From positions 1-64,000 of the forward strand of contig NZ_BJFL01000026.1 in NCBI RefSeq assembly GCF_005405885.1: a stretch of 64,000 nt of DNA, given 5' to 3'. Below, one piece after another: positions 1 through 8,695 of this stretch. This DNA comes from Gandjariella thermophila (GTDB taxonomy: Bacteria; Actinomycetota; Actinomycetes; Mycobacteriales; Pseudonocardiaceae). The notes below the pieces were generated by a model, which did no database searches, was not told the origin of the DNA, and saw only the letters and a list, made by a program, of their open reading frames with translations. A program made the translations under genes and the position numbers. The stretch's first letter is position 1, and each line of letters opens with the position of its first letter.

Positions 1-114
1 ATCGCCAACTTTAAAACTTGGAGGATCATGCACACCGACTACCGGCGGCCCATCGAGACCTTCTCGGAAACCATCTCAGCGGTAATCGCCCTACACTTCT
101 ACGCAACCGCCTGA
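1..114 (+). pseudogene. 3' end of an IS5-type transposase (partial at window edge)
   Basis: Frame 1 is open from the first base to a TGA at 112-114 and encodes 37 residues that start IANFKTWRIMH and end ALHFYATA. This matches in layout the C-terminus of the complete transposase that follows (IAHVKNWKIL near its end, then ALEFYRLGW), so it is the tail of a sister DDE transposase. The rest lies outside the window, so whether the full gene is intact cannot be judged. The catalytic glutamate should fall just upstream of the window start. Confidence 0.7.
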
Positions 115-164
115 ATAAGCCTCATCGTTTTCCTACCACAGAACACGACTTACAGGCGGGGCCG

Positions 165-929
165 TTGCGTTACCAGTCTACTACAGGACTTGCTGCCGAC
201 CAGATCGAGGAGCTTGTTGCTCGCATTTGGCAGATCGCCTCCTGCAATAAAAAGCAAGTCTGGCCTCCGGTGGTGGGACTGTATCGCGCTGTCGTACTCA
301 CCTTGGTATACGTCCGGCAGAATCTGAACCAGGCGGCTGTGGGCGACCTGTTCGGAGTCAGCCAGTCGACCGTATCGAGAGTTTATCGATCCATACTTCC
401 GCTGATCGGGCAGGCGTTGTGCCTGCACGTTCCGAACCTCGAAGAGGCGATCCGCGGCCGACTCGTCCTGGTCGACGGAACCGATGTGCCCACCGGCAAC
501 CGCGCAGGTCACGAGGAGAATTACTCTGGCAAGCGCCGCCGGGCCGGACTCAACATTCAGGTTGCCGCCGATACCAACGGAGGCCTGTTGGGAATATCGA
601 TACCCTTGCCTGGGGCAATGCATGACCGAAAATCGTTTACTGAGTGCGGCTGGGAAGATCTTCTGGCCGATGTCCCAGTCATCGCCGACCCTGCCTACCA
701 GGGAACTCACGCAATCACGCCTCGCAAGAAACCCAAGGGTGGCGAGCTCTCTATCGGCGACAAGGCAAACAACAAGATGATCTCCTCACTGCGCTCTGCC
801 GTCGAACGATGCATCGCCCATGTCAAGAACTGGAAGATACTTGCCACCGGCTTTCGAGGGCGCCTCGCCGAGCTTCCGAATGTCATCCGAATCGTCACCG
901 CACTGGAGTTCTACCGACTTGGCTGGTAA
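165..929 (+). CDS. IS5-family (DDE_Tnp_4 type) transposase
   Basis: Predicted cut-and-paste transposase of about 254 residues. I chose the TTG at 165, just behind a GGCGGGG-like ribosome site, because codons further upstream in this frame overlap the preceding transposase tail and look non-coding. An N-terminal helix-turn-helix (QAAVGDLFGVSQSTVSRVYR) is followed by DDE-type motifs: LVLVDGTDVP for the first aspartate, PVIADPAYQG for the second and SAVERCIAHVKNWK for the glutamate. All three catalytic positions appear present and the frame is uninterrupted, so the enzyme could be active. Base composition is clearly less GC-rich than the chromosome genes that follow, consistent with acquisition. 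I could not define terminal inverted repeats or a target duplication. Confidence 0.85.
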   Translation: MRYQSTTGLAADQIEELVARIWQIASCNKKQVWPPVVGLYRAVVLTLVYVRQNLNQAAVGDLFGVSQSTVSRVYRSILPLIGQALCLHVPNLEEAIRGRLVLVDGTDVPTGNRAGHEENYSGKRRRAGLNIQVAADTNGGLLGISIPLPGAMHDRKSFTECGWEDLLADVPVIADPAYQGTHAITPRKKPKGGELSIGDKANNKMISSLRSAVERCIAHVKNWKILATGFRGRLAELPNVIRIVTALEFYRLGW

Positions 930-944
930 GGGCTCTGAATAACG

Positions 945-1034
945 CTCTATCATAACCGAAGTTATCATTCTCGTTGTCACGGCGACACCATGCGAACAAT
1001 GATAGCTGCAGTTATCATAATTGGAGCTATCATT
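945..1034. promoter_or_regulatory. Cluster of TATCAT boxes (candidate operator array)
   Basis: Five TATCAT hexamers occur within 90 bases: direct at 948, 963, 1013 and 1028 and inverted at 999. Direct pairs are spaced 15 bases start to start (948/963 and 1013/1028). Positions 999-1018 form a near-perfect 20-base palindrome (ATGATAGCTGCAGTTATCAT), and ATGATAGCT at 999-1007 is exactly mirrored by AGCTATCAT at 1025-1033. AT-rich, symmetrical and regularly spaced boxes suggest binding of a dimeric repressor. No gene start lies immediately beside it on either strand; smc ends at 1083. It may be a leftover regulatory region of a gene lost with the adjacent insertion sequences, or part of the element end. 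Confidence 0.45.
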
Positions 1035-1082
1035 CTTCGCAGGGCGGGCGCGGACAGCGCGGTCTGTCCGTGACGGCAGGGA

Positions 1083-4000
1083 TCAGCTCGCTGCGGCGGC
1101 GGGTTGGGGTGTGGGTTCGCCGTCGCGGGAGCGGAGACGCTGGGAGATGACCGTGCTGATGCCGTCGCCGCGCATGCTGACGCCGTAGAGGGCGTCGGCG
1201 ACCTCCATGGTCGGCTTCTGATGGGTGATGATGATCAGCTGGGAGGTGTCGCGCAGCTCCTCGAACAGGGTGATCAGCCGGCGCAGGTTGGTGTCGTCCA
1301 GCGCGGCCTCCACCTCGTCCAGCACGTAGAACGGCGAGGGGCGGGCGCGGAAGATGGCGACCAGCATGGCCACCGCGGTCAGCGACTTCTCCCCGCCGGA
1401 GAGCAGCGACAGCCGCTTCACCTTCTTGCCCGGCGGCCGGGCCTCCACGTCCACGCCAGTGGTGAGCAGGTCGTCCGGGTCGGTGAGCACCAGCCGGCCG
1501 GCGCCGCCGGGGAACAACCGCTCGAACACGATCTCGAACTCGCGGGCCACGTCCTGGTACGCGGTGGAGAACACCTCGAGGATCTTGTCGTCCACCTCCT
1601 TGACCACGGTGAGCAGGTCGCGGCGGGTCGCCTTGAGGTCCTCGAGCTGGGTGGACAGGAACTTGTAGCGCTCCTCCAGGGCTGCGAACTCCTCCAGCGC
1701 CAGCGGGTTGACCTTGCCGAGCTGGGCGAGATCCCGCTCGGCGCGCTTGGCCCTCCGCTCCTGGGTGGCCCGGTCGTAGGGCATCGGCTGCGGCTCGCTG
1801 ACCTGCTCCCCGCGCTCCCGGGCCGCCTCGTACTCGGCCAGCTCCTGCGGGCTGGGCGGCACCGGCACGTCCGGGCCGTACTCGGCGAGCAGGTCCTCCA
1901 GGCCGATGCCGTAGTCCTCGACGATCTTGGTTTCCAGCTGCTCCAACCGCAGCCGCTGCTCGGCGCGCAGCACCTCGTCCCGGTGCACCGCGTCGGTCAG
2001 CTTCTCCAGCTCGGTGGACAGCTCGCGGACCCGGTTCCGCACGGTGGCGAGCGCGCTCTCCCGGGACTCCCGCTCGGCCTGGGCGCGGTCCCGGTCGGCC
2101 TGGGCGCGGCGCAGCGAGTCGGCGATCCGGTCCAGGGCATGCTCGCCGGCACGGACCACGGCATCGGCGACCGCGGCGCCCCGCTCCCGGGCGGCGCGGG
2201 CCCGGGCGGCGCGCTCCCTTGCCTCGCGCTCGGTGCGGGCGGCCCGGCGCAGCGAGTCGGCCCGACCGGAGAGCGACCGGTGCCGTTCCTCGGCGGTGCG
2301 CAGGGTGAGCCGCGCGTCCATCTCGGTCTGCCGGGCGGCGGCCAGCGCCTCGGCGGCCTCGTCCCGCTCCCGGCTGTCCGGCTCGTCCTCGATGGGCTGC
2401 TCCTCGGCGGCGGCCAGCCGTTCCTCCAGCGACTCGAGCTGGGCCAGCGCCTCGTCGCGGTTGCGCTCCATCTTGTCCCGCTGGGTGCGGACCCGCTCCA
2501 CCTCGGCGGCGGCCGCGTTGGCGGCCTGGCGCAGCCGGGACAGCCGCTCGGTGGACCGGGCCCGGCGCACCTTGGCCTCGTTGAGCCGCTCGCGGATCTC
2601 GGCCACCCCGGCGCGGCGGTCCTGCTGCTCGGCGCGGGCGCCGTCCAGCGCGGCGGACGCCTGCTCCAGCCGGCGCTCGGCGGCGGCGAGCTGGTCCTGC
2701 GCCTCGTCCACGGCGGCCTGCACCTCGAGGACGCTCTGCGCGCGCTCCGACCCGCCGACCGCCCAGTCCCGGCCGAACACCTCGCCGGCCCTGGTCACCG
2801 CCCGGACCTCGGGGTGCGCGGCGACCAGCGACCGGGCCGCGGGCAGGTCGTCGACCAGCGCCACCCGGTCCAGCGCGCGTTCCACCGCCGGCCGCAGCGC
2901 GTCCGGGGCACGCACCAGGTCGACCACCCAGCGGGCGCCGCCCGGCAGCACCGGCCACCCACTTCTGTCCACTGTGGACGAAGATCCGCCGACCAGCACG
3001 CCGGCCCGGCCGGCGTCGTCGGTACGGAGCAGTTCCAGCGCGGCCACCGCGTCGTCGCCGCCGGCCACGGCGACCGCGTCGGCGATCGGGCCGAGCGCGG
3101 CGGCCAGTGCGGCCTCCGCACCGGGCTCGACGGTGAGCAGCGCGGCCACCGAGCCGAGCAGCCCGGGCAGCCGGGACCCGGCGGCGAGCAGCGCGCCGGC
3201 GCCATCCTTGCGGGCCAGGCCCATGGACAGCGCGTCCACCCTGGCCTTCCAGGAGGCGATCTCCTTCTCCGCGGTGCGCTCGGCCCGCACCAGCTCGTCC
3301 ACCCGCGCCTTGGCGTGCTCGTTGGCCTCGACGGCGCGGCGCAGCCTCTCGTCCAGGTCGGCGTCGCCGGAGTCCTCGGTGTCCGTGGTGGCCTGCTGCT
3401 CGGCCAGTTCCTCGGCGGCCGTCTCGGCACGCTCGGTGGCCTCGGCCAGCGTGGTGGACAGCCGCTCGATCTCGTCCGCGGTGTCGTTCGCCTTGCCGCG
3501 CAGCGCCTCCACCTGGCTGGACAGCCGGGCCAGGCCCTCCCGGCGGTCGGCGATCGCGCGGACCGCGGCGCGGTGCGCCTTCTCCGCCTCGGCGACCCGC
3601 TCTTCCAGCTCGGCCCGCCGGGTCAGCGCGTCGGAGAGCGCGGCGCGGGCGGCCTCCACGCCGGCGGCCAGCTCGGCCTCCTGCGCGGCGGCGCGCTCGG
3701 CCTCCGCCTCCAGGTGCTCGGGGTCGCGGCCGCCGCGTGGCTCGTCGGTCTCCGTGGTCAGGTGCCGGTGCCGCTCGGCGGCCAGCCGGACGGTGCCGCG
3801 CAGCCGCTCCTGGAGCGCGGACAGCTTGTACCAGGTGTCCTGGGCGCGGGTGAGCCGGGGCGCGTCCGCGGCGAGCTGCTCCTCCAACTCGGTCTGCTGG
3901 GCCTGGGCGAGTTGCAGCGCGCTCTCCACCTCGGCCCGCCGGGCCCGTGCGGCGGCCTCGTCGGCCTCCTCCCTGGCCAGCTCGGCGCGCTGGGTGGCCA

Positions 4001-4700
4001 GGTCGTCGGCGTGCAGCCGGAGCCGCGCGTCGCGCAGGTCGGCCTGCACGGCCTGGGCGCGCCGGGCGATCTCGGCCTGCTTGCCCAGCGGCTTGAGCTG
4101 GCGGCGCAGCTCGGCGGTGAGGTCGGTGAGCCGGGTCAGGTTGGCCTGCATCGCGTCCAGCTTGCGCAGCGCCTTCTCCTTGCGCTTGCGGTGCTTGAGG
4201 ACGCCGGCCGCCTCCTCGATGAACGCCCTGCGCTCCTCCGGCTTGGACTCCAGGATCGAGGCGAGCTGGCCCTGCCCGACGATGACGTGCATCTCCCGGC
4301 CGATGCCGGAGTCGGACAGCAGTTCCTGGATGTCCATCAGCCGGCAGCCGTTGCCGTTGATCTCGTACTCGTTGGCGCCCTCGCGGAACATCCGCCGGGT
4401 GATGGAGACCTCGGTGTAGTCGATGGGCAGGGCGCCGTCGGAGTTGTCGATGGTCAGCGTCACCTCGGCGCGGCCGAGCGGGGCGCGGCCCGACGTGCCG
4501 GCGAAGATGACGTCCTCCATCTTGCCGCCGCGCAGGCTCTTCACGCCCTGCTCGCCCATCACCCAGGCGAGCGCGTCAAGCACGTTGGACTTGCCCGAGC
4601 CGTTCGGCCCGACCACGCACGTGATCCCCGGTTCGAAGCGGAGCGTGGTGGCCGAGGCGAAGGACTTGAAGCCCTTCAGCGTCAGGCTCTTCAAGTGCAC
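1083..4700 (-). CDS. smc: Chromosome segregation ATPase SMC
   Basis: SMC holds and condenses chromosomal DNA with the ScpA/ScpB partners. The protein has 1205 residues, normal for the family. The N-terminal ATPase half carries Walker A GPNGSGKS at about 31-38. Long coiled coils flank a hinge at roughly 500-680. The C-terminal half has the signature LSGGEKS at about 1100 and Walker B FYVLDE at about 1124. An upstream start at 4826 is possible, but the GTG at 4700 begins exactly at the conserved [13 protein letters not shown] and has GAGAGG upstream. The gene lies downstream of, and is separated by a strong hairpin from, the ECF sigma operon. In mycobacteria smc sits next to acyP and fpg; here the sigma and Kdp genes are interposed. 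Confidence 0.97.
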   Translation of the reverse strand: MHLKSLTLKGFKSFASATTLRFEPGITCVVGPNGSGKSNVLDALAWVMGEQGVKSLRGGKMEDVIFAGTSGRAPLGRAEVTLTIDNSDGALPIDYTEVSITRRMFREGANEYEINGNGCRLMDIQELLSDSGIGREMHVIVGQGQLASILESKPEERRAFIEEAAGVLKHRKRKEKALRKLDAMQANLTRLTDLTAELRRQLKPLGKQAEIARRAQAVQADLRDARLRLHADDLATQRAELAREEADEAAARARRAEVESALQLAQAQQTELEEQLAADAPRLTRAQDTWYKLSALQERLRGTVRLAAERHRHLTTETDEPRGGRDPEHLEAEAERAAAQEAELAAGVEAARAALSDALTRRAELEERVAEAEKAHRAAVRAIADRREGLARLSSQVEALRGKANDTADEIERLSTTLAEATERAETAAEELAEQQATTDTEDSGDADLDERLRRAVEANEHAKARVDELVRAERTAEKEIASWKARVDALSMGLARKDGAGALLAAGSRLPGLLGSVAALLTVEPGAEAALAAALGPIADAVAVAGGDDAVAALELLRTDDAGRAGVLVGGSSSTVDRSGWPVLPGGARWVVDLVRAPDALRPAVERALDRVALVDDLPAARSLVAAHPEVRAVTRAGEVFGRDWAVGGSERAQSVLEVQAAVDEAQDQLAAAERRLEQASAALDGARAEQQDRRAGVAEIRERLNEAKVRRARSTERLSRLRQAANAAAAEVERVRTQRDKMERNRDEALAQLESLEERLAAAEEQPIEDEPDSRERDEAAEALAAARQTEMDARLTLRTAEERHRSLSGRADSLRRAARTEREARERAARARAARERGAAVADAVVRAGEHALDRIADSLRRAQADRDRAQAERESRESALATVRNRVRELSTELEKLTDAVHRDEVLRAEQRLRLEQLETKIVEDYGIGLEDLLAEYGPDVPVPPSPQELAEYEAARERGEQVSEPQPMPYDRATQERRAKRAERDLAQLGKVNPLALEEFAALEERYKFLSTQLEDLKATRRDLLTVVKEVDDKILEVFSTAYQDVAREFEIVFERLFPGGAGRLVLTDPDDLLTTGVDVEARPPGKKVKRLSLLSGGEKSLTAVAMLVAIFRARPSPFYVLDEVEAALDDTNLRRLITLFEELRDTSQLIIITHQKPTMEVADALYGVSMRGDGISTVISQRLRSRDGEPTPQPAAAAS

Positions 4701-4832
4701 CGGCGTTGACCTCTCGACCTTCGGCTGCGGTAGGTATCCGGTCGAGAGTACCGGGGTCCCCGGTCCGATCCCGTGACGCGACCCGCGGCGGGTGTCGGGC
4801 GGCGCCGCATCAAAGCTGGTCAGCACGCGGAA

Positions 4833-4864
4833 GTGGGTGACGCCACGCGCGTGGCGTCACCCAC
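4833..4864. terminator. 32-base perfect palindrome, probable terminator
   Basis: Sixteen bases starting GTGGGTGACGCC are followed directly by their exact complement, giving a very stable hairpin without a T run. It lies just behind the stop of the anti-sigma gene and before smc, both on the minus strand, so it most likely ends the sigma/anti-sigma transcript. Confidence 0.7.
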
Positions 4865-4894
4865 CGAAGGCGACGTGACCTGCGTTGATGACGG

Positions 4895-5668
4895 TCAGTG
4901 AGGTTCCAGCCGGACGAGGACGTTGTTCGAACTGTTGACCACGTCCATGTACTGGATCCTGTCCATCTGCATCGAGGAGGCCGCCGGTACGGTCTCGCTG
5001 CCCGGGTAGTCGTTGCGCCACCAGGCGCTGGACTCGGTGGTGCCGTCCTTGCCATGCACCACGAGCTGGCAGCGCTGGTTGGCCGGCAGGTTGTCCATGT
5101 GCAGCTGGACCTCGGTGCCCCAGCGCTGCGCGGCGAGTTGGGCATTGGCCTTGACACCTGTGGCAGGGTCGGTGGCAGTCCAGGTCACCGCGGCGGCAGC
5201 CGGCTGGGTGGGTTTGTCGAGCAGCTTCTCGCCGAGCACACCACCGGCCGCGATGATGCCCGCGACGAGGACACCCACCGCGCCGAGTACGAAGCGCTGC
5301 CGGGTGCGTCTGCGCAACTTCTTGGCGAGCCGGCGGCTCCGCAGCTTTGGTGGCCCGCCGGTGTCGGGCCGGCCTGGTGGCCCGATGCTGCCGCCCTCCC
5401 GCGGTCCGGGCAGCGGCGGCGGCCCATCCGGTGGTGGCGACCACTGTGCCGGTGCTGGCGCCTGGTACCGCCGCGTCACCCCGACCTCGGCCTCCACGAG
5501 GTCCTCCTCGGTGAGATGGCTGAGCAGCCCGGGTATCGGCGCGAAGCGAACCAACTCGTCCCGGCAGGTCGGACACGCGCTCAGGTGCTGCTCCAGCTCG
5601 ACGCGGTCGCCCGGGTCCAGCGCCCCGAGCACGTAGGCGCCGAGCGAGATGGTGTGCTGGCAGGTCAC
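4895..5668 (-). CDS. Zinc-finger (zf-HC2) transmembrane anti-sigma factor
   Basis: 257-residue partner of the ECF sigma factor encoded just upstream. The N-terminal cytoplasmic domain shows the redox zinc motif HLSACPTCRDEL (H28-x3-C32-x2-C35), with an extra early CQH. A proline-rich linker of about 70-110 and a basic stretch precede one membrane helix at about 127-145 (VLGAVGVLVAGIIAAGGVLG). The remaining 110 residues are predicted outside the cell and resemble the sensor part of RslA-like anti-sigma factors. The GTG start overlaps the sigma stop codon as GTGA, which indicates translational coupling. By family analogy it would release the sigma factor on oxidation or after membrane proteolysis; the actual signal is not visible here. 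Confidence 0.9.
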   Translation of the reverse strand: MTCQHTISLGAYVLGALDPGDRVELEQHLSACPTCRDELVRFAPIPGLLSHLTEEDLVEAEVGVTRRYQAPAPAQWSPPPDGPPPLPGPREGGSIGPPGRPDTGGPPKLRSRRLAKKLRRRTRQRFVLGAVGVLVAGIIAAGGVLGEKLLDKPTQPAAAAVTWTATDPATGVKANAQLAAQRWGTEVQLHMDNLPANQRCQLVVHGKDGTTESSAWWRNDYPGSETVPAASSMQMDRIQYMDVVNSSNNVLVRLEPH

Positions 5669-6183
5669 GGCTCGGTCACCCCCCGTTCCTCCAACGCCCC
5701 ACGCAGCGCCCGCAACGCGTAGAACGATCTCGACTTGACGGTGCCCGGCGGGATGCCGAGCACCTTGGCCGCCTCGGACACGGTCCGCCGGCGGTAGAAG
5801 AGCTCGATGATCACCCGCTGGTGATCGGGACTGAGCGCCCGCATGGCATCTGCCACCTGCCACGTCTGCAGGACGTGGTCGAACTGATCCGCGGCCGGCG
5901 GCAGGTTCTGGTCCTCCATCGGTACCTCCGCCACCCGGGCACCTCGGCGACGGTATCCGGAGACGATCAAGTTTCTGGCAACTGTGTACAACCACGGGCC
6001 CGCCCGCTCGGGTACCAGTGACTCCGAGTTCTTCCAGGCCCGCAGTAACGTCTCCTGGACGATGTCCTCGGCGTACTGGTAGTCCCCACCGACCGAGCGC
6101 AGCACGTAACTCAGCAGCGGCCCGCGCCACCTGCCGTACAGCTGCCGTACCACGTCATCGCCCCGCTCGGGGGTGTTGTCCAC
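5665..6183 (-). CDS. ECF RNA polymerase sigma factor, SigL-like
   Basis: 172-residue group-4 sigma factor with region 2 (YAEDIVQETLLRAWKNSESL and WLYTVARNLIVS) and region 4 (LSPDHQRVIIELFYRRRTVSEAAKVLGIPPGTVKSR segment at about 118-153). It directs RNA polymerase to a small regulon. It overlaps its anti-sigma gene by four bases. A TGAACC box and a CGTAGT box lie immediately upstream, matching the published SigL-type promoter pattern, so autoregulation is likely. The ATG is only about 8 bases from the -10 box, so the mRNA is probably leaderless. The neighbouring divergent lipoprotein is a plausible regulon member. SigL versus SigK assignment is inferred from the partner and promoter type, not from a tree. 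Confidence 0.92.
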   Translation of the reverse strand: MDNTPERGDDVVRQLYGRWRGPLLSYVLRSVGGDYQYAEDIVQETLLRAWKNSESLVPERAGPWLYTVARNLIVSGYRRRGARVAEVPMEDQNLPPAADQFDHVLQTWQVADAMRALSPDHQRVIIELFYRRRTVSEAAKVLGIPPGTVKSRSFYALRALRGALEERGVTEP

Positions 6184-6190
6184 GCCCCTG

Positions 6191-6220
6191 TACTACGCCA
6201 CGCCTCGCCGCACCGGTTCA
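6191..6220 (-). promoter_or_regulatory. Autoregulatory ECF promoter of the sigma gene
   Basis: Read on the minus strand, TGAACC (6220-6215) is followed after 17 bases by CGTAGT (6197-6192). The first codon of the sigma gene is at 6183, about where transcription would begin, predicting a leaderless message. The box pair matches the known SigL-type consensus TGAACC plus CGT. Confidence 0.65.
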
Positions 6221-6566
6221 GCGACGCGCCACCCGGTTATACCCCGTTCCTAAAAACCTCCGTCCCGACCATCCGACCGACGACGAAGGGACGTCCGTAC
6301 CGTAGCCCGTCCGGACGCACCCGTTGATTTATGAACGGCGTCACGGTACGCATCCGAACCAACCGGTTCCCATCGCCGGAGATTCCATGATCGTGTCAGC
6401 GCGGCGGCATCCCAGCGGCGGGGCGCGCCGGGCCCACCGGCCCCGCGGGCCCCGGCGGCGGATCGCCGTGCCGGCCGGCTCGGGCCGGATGACCTCGGCC
6501 GGGGCCCGCGGCGCGGCGGGTGCGACACGATCGCGGTCGCGCGCGTCAGCCGCGAAGGGAGGCCGC
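6221..6566. other. Intergenic region between sigma operon and lipoprotein gene
   Basis: No convincing gene. The last bases hold the AAGGGAGG ribosome site of the lipoprotein gene. A TGAACG-like box near 6332 does not have a matching CGT box at 16-18 bases, so I could not place the lipoprotein promoter. Confidence 0.5.
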
Positions 6567-7112
6567 ATGTTTCGACACACGCAGCGGGAACCCCGAACCC
6601 GAACGTTCCTCACATTTCTTCCTTCCGTGCTGGCCGCGGTGGCGGCAGTGGCGGCGGCGAGCGGGTGCGCGACCCACCAGCCGGCCGAGTCGGCGGCCAC
6701 GGCAGCCGCGCCGACCACGGCACCCGCCGGCCGCGCCGTGGACCTCGCCCTCCGCGACGGGACGCTGGTCGACGCCCAGGGCCGCGCGCTCTACGTCAAC
6801 GACCAGGAGCGGGGCGGGGTGCTGCGCTGCGTGGGTCCCTGCCTCGACACGTGGATCCCGGTGGCCGCGCCGCGGTCCGGGGCGCCGGCCGGGCCGGTGC
6901 CCGGTCTCGGCGTGCTGCACCGCTCGGACACCGGCCTGGACCAGCTCACCTACCTGCGCCAGCCGCTGTACGAGTTCCGCGACGGGGACGCACCCTCCGG
7001 CTTCGGCGGGAACGGGGTGCGCGACACCTTCCACGGCACCGAGCTGACCTGGACGGTGGTGCGGATCACCAGCCCGGGCAACCCCACCGCGAGCCTGGAC
7101 CCGGTGCGCTGA
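6567..7112 (+). CDS. Lipoprotein with Y-x4-D repeats (COG4315 / Lipoprotein_15)
   Basis: 181 residues. A signal peptide with hydrophobic core FLTFLPSVLAAVAAVAAAS ends in a lipobox SGC (C34), so the mature protein should be lipid-anchored outside the membrane. Two repeats typical of this family follow: LYVNDQERGG with RCVGPCLDTW at about 75-97, and PLYEFRDGDAPSGFGG at about 130-150 ending in TWTVV. Function of the family is unclear; members often sit beside ECF sigma factors of the SigK/SigL kind. I chose the ATG at 6567 because AAGGGAGG stands 5 bases upstream, whereas earlier in-frame ATGs lack such a site and would place 80 basic residues before the signal peptide. Confidence 0.85.
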   Translation: MFRHTQREPRTRTFLTFLPSVLAAVAAVAAASGCATHQPAESAATAAAPTTAPAGRAVDLALRDGTLVDAQGRALYVNDQERGGVLRCVGPCLDTWIPVAAPRSGAPAGPVPGLGVLHRSDTGLDQLTYLRQPLYEFRDGDAPSGFGGNGVRDTFHGTELTWTVVRITSPGNPTASLDPVR

Positions 7113-7131
7113 CCCGCCGGCATGCGCGGGA

Positions 7132-7428
7132 TCAGCGTTCGAAGAACCCCGGGGGCGCGCCCTTCGGCTCGGACCACCGCTCGACCACCGAGTCCACCCG
7201 GCCGGGCGCCTGCGGGGAGCGCAGCGCGTCCAGCAGCCGCCGGCAGCCGTCCTCCGGCCCCTCGGCGACCACCTCGACCCGGCCGTCGGACAGGTTGCTC
7301 GCGCTGCCGCGGAGGCCCAGTTCCAGCGCCACGCTGCGGGTGAACCACCGGAACCCGACACCCTGCACCTGGCCGTGTACCCATGCGGTCATACGCACGT
7401 TCGCCGCTGCGGTAGCCACGCCAGACAT
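7132..7428 (-). CDS. acyP: Acylphosphatase
   Basis: Small enzyme that hydrolyses acyl phosphates such as 1,3-bisphosphoglycerate or carbamoyl phosphate. The protein has the family hallmarks: the phosphate-binding loop [14 protein letters not shown] at about 18-31, and [14 protein letters not shown] with the catalytic asparagine. The domain is about 86 residues. Two starts are possible: ATG 7428 (98 residues) and ATG 7392 (86 residues); neither has a good ribosome site, and family members usually carry several residues before the TAWVHG strand, so I kept the longer one. In mycobacteria acyP also lies next to smc. Confidence 0.9.
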   Translation of the reverse strand: MSGVATAAANVRMTAWVHGQVQGVGFRWFTRSVALELGLRGSASNLSDGRVEVVAEGPEDGCRRLLDALRSPQAPGRVDSVVERWSEPKGAPPGFFER

Positions 7429-7541
7429 GGTGCCGCAGCACGGAAGCGACCCGCACGGTGGCCCGCGAGCAGGGCGGACGACGAGTCCGCCACGGCCGCA
7501 AGACCCCTGGACGTGACCTCGTGGTGGTACGGTGCCGCGCC

Positions 7542-8033
7542 GTGAACGCTGCGCCCCGCGGTGGGTCCCGCTCGCGGCTTGCCACCTCCCCGCTGGTGTC
7601 GCTCGCCGCCTCCGGGCTGGCCGTGGCCACGGTGTTCGCCTCGGTCGCGGCCATCGCCGCCGGGCACCGCGCGGACCGCGCGACCCCGCCGGGGCAGACC
7701 GTGCCCGGCATCAACGTGATCTCCCCGCAGGAGGTCAGCGTGACGTCCACGGTGAACACCGGCACGTCCATCGCGCCGGAGTCGGCCACCCCGACCGAGA
7801 CAACCACCGTCTCGGCGTCGACCTCCCGCGGCCGTGTCACGTCCAGCACCGAGACGCCGGACGGCACCGCCGCGACGACCGCACCGGTGGTCGTCACCGA
7901 CCGGACCACCACGTCCAGCCCGTCGAGGACGATCCTTCCGCCGCCGCCCACCCCGACGACCACGCCCACCCCCACGACGACGAGCACCACCCCCACGCCG
8001 TCCGGGGCGAGCGGTCAGGCCTCGAAGCGGTAG
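7542..8033 (+). CDS. Hypothetical secreted or membrane-anchored Thr/Ser/Pro-rich protein
   Basis: About 163 residues if translation starts at the GTG at 7542; the frame remains open back to 7458. One hydrophobic segment, [22 protein letters not shown], is followed by a low-complexity tail rich in threonine, serine and proline that ends in repeated PTPTTT units. This looks like a single membrane anchor with a glycosylatable or wall-spanning stalk. I do not recognise a domain. The last 19 bases overlap the 3' end of kdpE on the other strand, which is unusual but tolerable for convergent genes. Start and even existence are moderately uncertain. Confidence 0.5.
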   Translation: MNAAPRGGSRSRLATSPLVSLAASGLAVATVFASVAAIAAGHRADRATPPGQTVPGINVISPQEVSVTSTVNTGTSIAPESATPTETTTVSASTSRGRVTSSTETPDGTAATTAPVVVTDRTTTSSPSRTILPPPPTPTTTPTPTTTSTTPTPSGASGQASKR

Positions 8034-8695
8034 CCCATCCCCGCCTCGGTGAGCAGGTGGCGCGGGCGGGCCGGTTCCGGCTCCAGCTTGCGACGCAGCT
8101 GCGCCAGGTACACCCGCAGGTAGTGGGTCTCCGTCGCGTAGGCCGGCCCCCACACCTCCTGCAGCAACTGCTTCTGGCTGACCAGCCGGCCACGGTTGCG
8201 GACCAGCACCTCCAGCACGCCCCACTCGGTGGGGGTGAGGTGCACCTCGGCGCCGTCCCGGTGCACCCGCTTGGCGGCCAGATCCACGGTGAACGCTCCG
8301 GCGTCCACCACCGCCTCACCGGCGTCCTGCGGCTGGGCGGCGCGGCGGACCGCGGCGCGCAGCCTGGCCAGCAGCTCGTCCATGCCGAACGGCTTCGTGA
8401 CGTAGTCGTCCGCGCCCGCGTCCAGCGCCTGCACCTTGTCCGAGGAGTCGGTGCGCGCGGAGAGCACCAGGATCGGCACCGTGGTCCAGCCGCGCAGGCC
8501 GGCGATCACTTCGGTGCCGTCCAGGTCGGGCAGCCCGAGGTCGAGCACGACGACGTCCGGCTTGCCCTCGGCGGCCACCTTGAGCGCCGCGGTCCCGTCG
8601 TAGGCGGTGAGCACCTGGTAGCCGCGCGCGGCGAGGTTGATCCGCAGTGCCCGGACGATCTGCGGCTCGTCGTCCACCACGAGCACCCTGGTCAT
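8015..8695 (-). CDS. kdpE: Response regulator KdpE
   Basis: 226-residue OmpR-type regulator, the transcription factor of the KdpD/KdpE pair that switches on kdpFABC at low potassium or osmotic upshift. The receiver domain has the acidic pocket DDE at about 8-10, the phosphorylation aspartate in VVVLDLGLPDLDG and the conserved lysine in YVTKPF. The winged-helix DNA-binding domain spans about 125-226 ([35 protein letters not shown]). It overlaps the kdpD stop by 4 bases and is the last gene of the operon. Confidence 0.96.
   Translation of the reverse strand: MTRVLVVDDEPQIVRALRINLAARGYQVLTAYDGTAALKVAAEGKPDVVVLDLGLPDLDGTEVIAGLRGWTTVPILVLSARTDSSDKVQALDAGADDYVTKPFGMDELLARLRAAVRRAAQPQDAGEAVVDAGAFTVDLAAKRVHRDGAEVHLTPTEWGVLEVLVRNRGRLVSQKQLLQEVWGPAYATETHYLRVYLAQLRRKLEPEPARPRHLLTEAGMGYRFEA

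Noticed and set aside
952-965. Similarity of ATAAC-CGAA-GTTAT to loxP arms
   Set aside because: Only a few bases match, there is no spacer or recombinase, and repetition of TATCAT explains the pattern better.
1104-4709. Very long plus-strand open frame opposite smc (about 1200 codons)
   Set aside because: It mirrors smc, has a glycine/leucine/arginine composition typical of an antisense frame in GC-rich DNA, and has no domain.
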